From Clostridium paridis (GTDB taxonomy: Bacteria; Bacillota; Clostridia; Clostridiales; Clostridiaceae), in the NCBI RefSeq assembly GCF_016765615.1, contig NZ_JAESWA010000015.1, forward strand, positions 1-64,000: a DNA stretch of 64,000 nt. Reading direction: 5' to 3'. The translations under genes and the position numbers were made by a program. The notes under the pieces are model-generated. The model worked only from the letters and a program-made list of their open reading frames with translations, had not been told where the DNA came from and made no database searches. This document shows, one piece after another, positions 61,710 to 64,000 of this stretch. Each line of letters starts with the position of its first letter. Position 1 is the stretch's first letter.

Positions 61710-61997
61710 CTATTCAATAATCTTAGGAACAATAATTGCAGAGTTTCTAAAAGATTTCACATTAGCAAATAGTTTTTCTTTTTCTTCAAAATAAATATCC
61801 TCATCTTTTCTAAGCACTGGTTTTAAGTTTTTAGAAAAAACATTTAATTCTATATCACATAAATCTAATTTATCAATAGTTTCAAAATGAGTTAATATAC
61901 TTTCAAGCTCTTTGGCCATTTTTATTTCCTCTTCCTCGGAAAATTTAAGCTTAGCTAATCTTGAAATATAATTGACTGTCTGTGCAGTAATTTTCAT
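61710..61997 (-). CDS. gatC: Asp-tRNA(Asn)/Glu-tRNA(Gln) amidotransferase subunit C
   Basis: The 95-residue protein has the GatC features: the opening VNYISRLAKLKFSEEE, LESILTHFETIDKLD, and the C-terminal part that wraps the GatA/B interface. It is first in the gatCAB operon, so the promoter lies in 61998-62207, the region that contains the second copy of a dispersed repeat. Confidence 0.94.
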   Translation of the reverse strand: MKITAQTVNYISRLAKLKFSEEEEIKMAKELESILTHFETIDKLDLCDIELNVFSKNLKPVLRKDEDIYFEEKEKLFANVKSFRNSAIIVPKIIE

Positions 61998-62028
61998 TAT
62001 TAAATCCTCCTATTTAAGTCTGTAGGAC

Positions 62029-62056
62029 AGGGTTTTAAGTTCAACTAATGACTTAT
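62029..62056. repeat. Dispersed repeat, copy 2
   Basis: The 21-nt block 62029-62049 is identical to 18523-18543 and continues as GACTTAT. It sits 32 bases upstream of the gatC start, in what should be the leader or promoter of the operon. Confidence 0.6.
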
Positions 62057-62207
62057 TAATTCTTAATATTGTTGATATTAATATATTAGCACATTATTGG
62101 AAAATCAATACTAATTAAAAAAGTTTTAGCAAAGTCATTATTAAACTTTACATCGGATTGAAATAAGTTTAAAATTAAGATATTAAAATACTAATTTGCT
62201 TAGGATA

Positions 62208-62242
62208 ATGGCGTCCAATTTTTTTTTGGACGCCATTTTTTT
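62208..62242 (+). terminator. Orphan strong terminator
   Basis: A perfect 11-bp GC-rich stem ATGGCGTCCAA/TTGGACGCCAT is followed by T8 (counting its last base). No plus-strand gene lies between it and the minus-strand gat operon, so its transcript is either a small RNA or a leader of the PucR-like gene 60 bases downstream. Confidence 0.75.
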
Positions 62243-62302
62243 ATTTATAAAAAAATAGTATAAATTAATCAATAATCAAGAAATTTTTGGGGGGAAACCA
62301 GA

Positions 62303-63532
62303 ATGTATATTACTTATGATGATTTACTAAGTTTGCCACAAATGAAAAAGGCTAAAGTTGTATCTGGAGAAAAAGGATTAGATAAATTTATTGAATGGAG
62401 CCATGTAGTTGAACTACCAGATGCATTTAATTGGATTAATTCTGGAGAACTAATATTTACAACTGGAATAGGACTTGAAAACCATGAAAAAGATTTGCTT
62501 AGAATAGTAGAAGAGTTGTATAAAAAAAGTGCTGCTGGATTAGTTCTAGTAATGGGCCCATATATAAAGGAAATCCCAAATTCAGTTAAAGTATTATCAA
62601 ATAAATGTGCGATTCCGATTTTAGAAATCCCATATGAAATTAGAGCAATTGATATAACATACAGCATGAGCAGAATATTATTTGATAATTATATTAAAGA
62701 TAAATCAATGAATGATTTGATGCGTGAACTTATTTATCAAGAATTTAATGAAGAATTTTATGAGAGAGCTGTATACTATGGATATAATCCACAAAGTAAA
62801 TATGTTGCATCAACAATTCAAGTTGACAATTTACTTGATGATTTGTTAAGTAATAAATCTATTGTAGAGAGTAAAAATTTAGATATTGGTGCAGCAATAT
62901 TAAATATAGTTAGATGTATCTCTAATAAGTATAAGAAGAGTATATTTTATATTTTACAAGGAACTAATTTAATTTATTTCTTGCCAATAAGTAATGAAGA
63001 TCAATGGGATATTGAGATAAATAAAATTAATAGTGAAATAAAAGATACTGTTTGTAAAAAACTGAATGGATTAACAGTAAGTATAGGTATAGGTGAACCT
63101 TGTAATGACTTAAAGTATTTCAAAAGAAGTGTAGGGGAAGCACAAAAGGCACTTAAAATATTAAAAGCATGCGAAAGAAGTAATGATTTAAGAAGTTATA
63201 AGGAACTAGGGATATATAGAATATTCTTTAGAGCCAGAGATAATGAGGAATTAATGAGTATATATAATGGAGTGCTCAAAGATTTAATAGAGTATGACAA
63301 AAAAAATAATAGTGACTTAGTACACACATTAGATATATTTTTAGCAGAAGATTGTAATATAGGTAAAACAGCTGAGGAGTTATTTATACACAGAAACACA
63401 TTGAAATATAGGATTACAAGGATTCAGGAAATTTTATCATGTGATTTTGAGAATGTTAATGAATGTTTTACTTTAAGACTAGCTTATAAAATAAAAAAAT
63501 TTATTGGGTATGTAGAGCCTAATTTATTATAA
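62303..63532 (+). CDS. PucR/CdaR-type transcriptional regulator
   Basis: The 409-residue protein has an N-terminal PucR-like domain (about 1-125: KKAKVVSGEKGLDKFIEWSH, in the style of purine-catabolism regulators), a GGDEF-like fold without the catalytic motif in the middle, and a C-terminal PucR helix-turn-helix (GKTAEELFIHRNTLKYRITR). These sense metabolites and regulate purine or other catabolic genes; no such target is nearby. GGGGGG precedes the ATG. A strong terminator lies upstream, which may attenuate it. Confidence 0.85.
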   Translation: MYITYDDLLSLPQMKKAKVVSGEKGLDKFIEWSHVVELPDAFNWINSGELIFTTGIGLENHEKDLLRIVEELYKKSAAGLVLVMGPYIKEIPNSVKVLSNKCAIPILEIPYEIRAIDITYSMSRILFDNYIKDKSMNDLMRELIYQEFNEEFYERAVYYGYNPQSKYVASTIQVDNLLDDLLSNKSIVESKNLDIGAAILNIVRCISNKYKKSIFYILQGTNLIYFLPISNEDQWDIEINKINSEIKDTVCKKLNGLTVSIGIGEPCNDLKYFKRSVGEAQKALKILKACERSNDLRSYKELGIYRIFFRARDNEELMSIYNGVLKDLIEYDKKNNSDLVHTLDIFLAEDCNIGKTAEELFIHRNTLKYRITRIQEILSCDFENVNECFTLRLAYKIKKFIGYVEPNLL

Positions 63533-63550
63533 AAAATTCAATAAAATATA

Positions 63551-63583
63551 AGAACAGGTATGTTTATATAGCATACCTGTTCT
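63551..63583. terminator. Hairpin between convergent genes
   Basis: A perfect 12-bp stem AGAACAGGTATG/CATACCTGTTCT. The T run is poor, but the position between convergent ends makes a terminator likely. Confidence 0.65.
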
Positions 63584-63614
63584 CTATTACTAAAATGTTG
63601 TATCACTATACTGA

Positions 63615-63806
63615 TTAAATAATCCCATAAGACTTTAATTTTTTTACAAAAGCTAATTTATCTGGAATTTCATAAACAGTTTTTGTCTTTTTTCCTGTTG
63701 AGCTAAATGAAGCTTTGCAGTTTGTACAACTATAGGTCTTTTCACCTGTGCTCATGTTGAATCTCTCGATTACTCTATCAGAATTACAATGGGTACAGTA
63801 TTTCAT
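63615..63806 (-). CDS. Small zinc-ribbon protein
   Basis: The 63-residue protein is one zinc ribbon, CTHCNSD near residue 4 and CTNCKAS near residue 27, with a basic C-terminal tail. Its role is unknown; small ribbons of this type may bind nucleic acid or act as metal or redox factors. AAGGAGGG precedes the ATG. It is convergent with the PucR-like gene. Confidence 0.78.
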   Translation of the reverse strand: MKYCTHCNSDRVIERFNMSTGEKTYSCTNCKASFSSTGKKTKTVYEIPDKLAFVKKLKSYGII

Positions 63807-64000
63807 AAAGGCCCTCCTTAAACAGTATTTAATATCTTATTATGAGTTTATTATAACATTGACTTGAGGGATGAACAACCCTGTAAAGATATAAATAAGA
63901 TTTTTATTATTTCCTATATGGCCATTTTATGGAGAATATCCATAAAGGTTCATAGATAAAATATATATACAAGGGGTACAGCTATGATTTAAATCAGTCA

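Noticed and set aside
63930-63960. Palindrome TTTATGGA/TATCCATAAA as an operator
   Set aside because: It is near the window edge with no gene visible to its right, so its context cannot be judged.
1-64000. CRISPR arrays, tRNA and rRNA genes
   Set aside because: No regularly spaced repeats, no tRNA-like T-loop and acceptor patterns, and no rRNA-like blocks were seen in any intergenic region.

Overview
The window is low-GC DNA from an anaerobic, spore-forming, motile Clostridium of the butyrate/solvent-producing type. The evidence is strong purine-rich ribosome binding sites with frequent TTG and GTG starts, pyruvate:ferredoxin oxidoreductase, a CooS-family protein, a butanol-dehydrogenase-like alcohol dehydrogenase, type III glutamine synthetase, spoVACDE, cotJABC and many chemotaxis and c-di-GMP genes. 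The species cannot be fixed from the sequence alone. No rRNA, tRNA or CRISPR array was seen.

Layout. 1-1.5 kb: what looks like the right end of an IS200/IS605-type (tnpB) element, then a TetR/metallo-beta-lactamase-fold operon with palindromic operators. 1.6-3.3 kb: a structured element, a miniature chemoreceptor signalling protein and CheV. 3.5-6.9 kb: sporulation genes (small ORF, spoVAC-AD-AE; cotJA-JB-JC). 7.0-8.0 kb: a LytTR regulator with a DUF3021 membrane partner. 8.1-16.2 kb: a DUF255 protein, a small DUF3787 protein, PFOR, and a divergent CooS homologue lacking one canonical active-site cysteine. 16.2-22.4 kb: chemoreceptor, a densely structured intergenic region, a coat-F-like ferritin-fold protein, an NADH-oxidase-type flavoprotein, and REC-CheX plus CheX. 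22.4-24.2 kb: a second LytTR-DUF3021 pair with an added membrane ferredoxin-like protein. 24.2-33.4 kb: glutamine synthetase III, an AraC regulator with a divergent MFS exporter, an L,D-transpeptidase, a Tim44-like/SPFH zinc-ribbon pair, and DUF3793. 33.4-34.9 kb: an RsgA-like GTPase behind a long leader with two small ORFs and alternative hairpins. 35-39.2 kb: TetR, a Lon protease and an iron alcohol dehydrogenase. 39.4-55.5 kb: three c-di-GMP enzymes, a CBS protein, a LysR regulator with a heterodimeric ABC exporter, DedA, an S66 peptidase/alarmone-synthetase/UPF0158 operon and a chemoreceptor. 55.5-64 kb: a MITE-like element, an MFS gene with a YdjM-like gene, deoC, gatCAB, a PucR-like regulator and a zinc-ribbon protein.

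How the parts fit. Much of the window is signal handling: two chemoreceptors, a mini-receptor, CheV, two CheX-type proteins, two diguanylate cyclases (one also a phosphodiesterase) and one HD-GYP phosphodiesterase. The second theme is anaerobic redox metabolism (PFOR, the CooS homologue, NADH oxidase, alcohol dehydrogenase). The points most worth a second look are (i) the deviant CooS, (ii) two LytTR/DUF3021 modules preceded by matching 21-bp-period direct repeats, one carrying an iron-sulfur membrane protein, (iii) the uORF/terminator leader of the RsgA-like gene, and (iv) an unassigned, heavily structured stretch of about 300 nt at 18.4-18.7 kb that shares a 21-nt repeat with the gatC upstream region.
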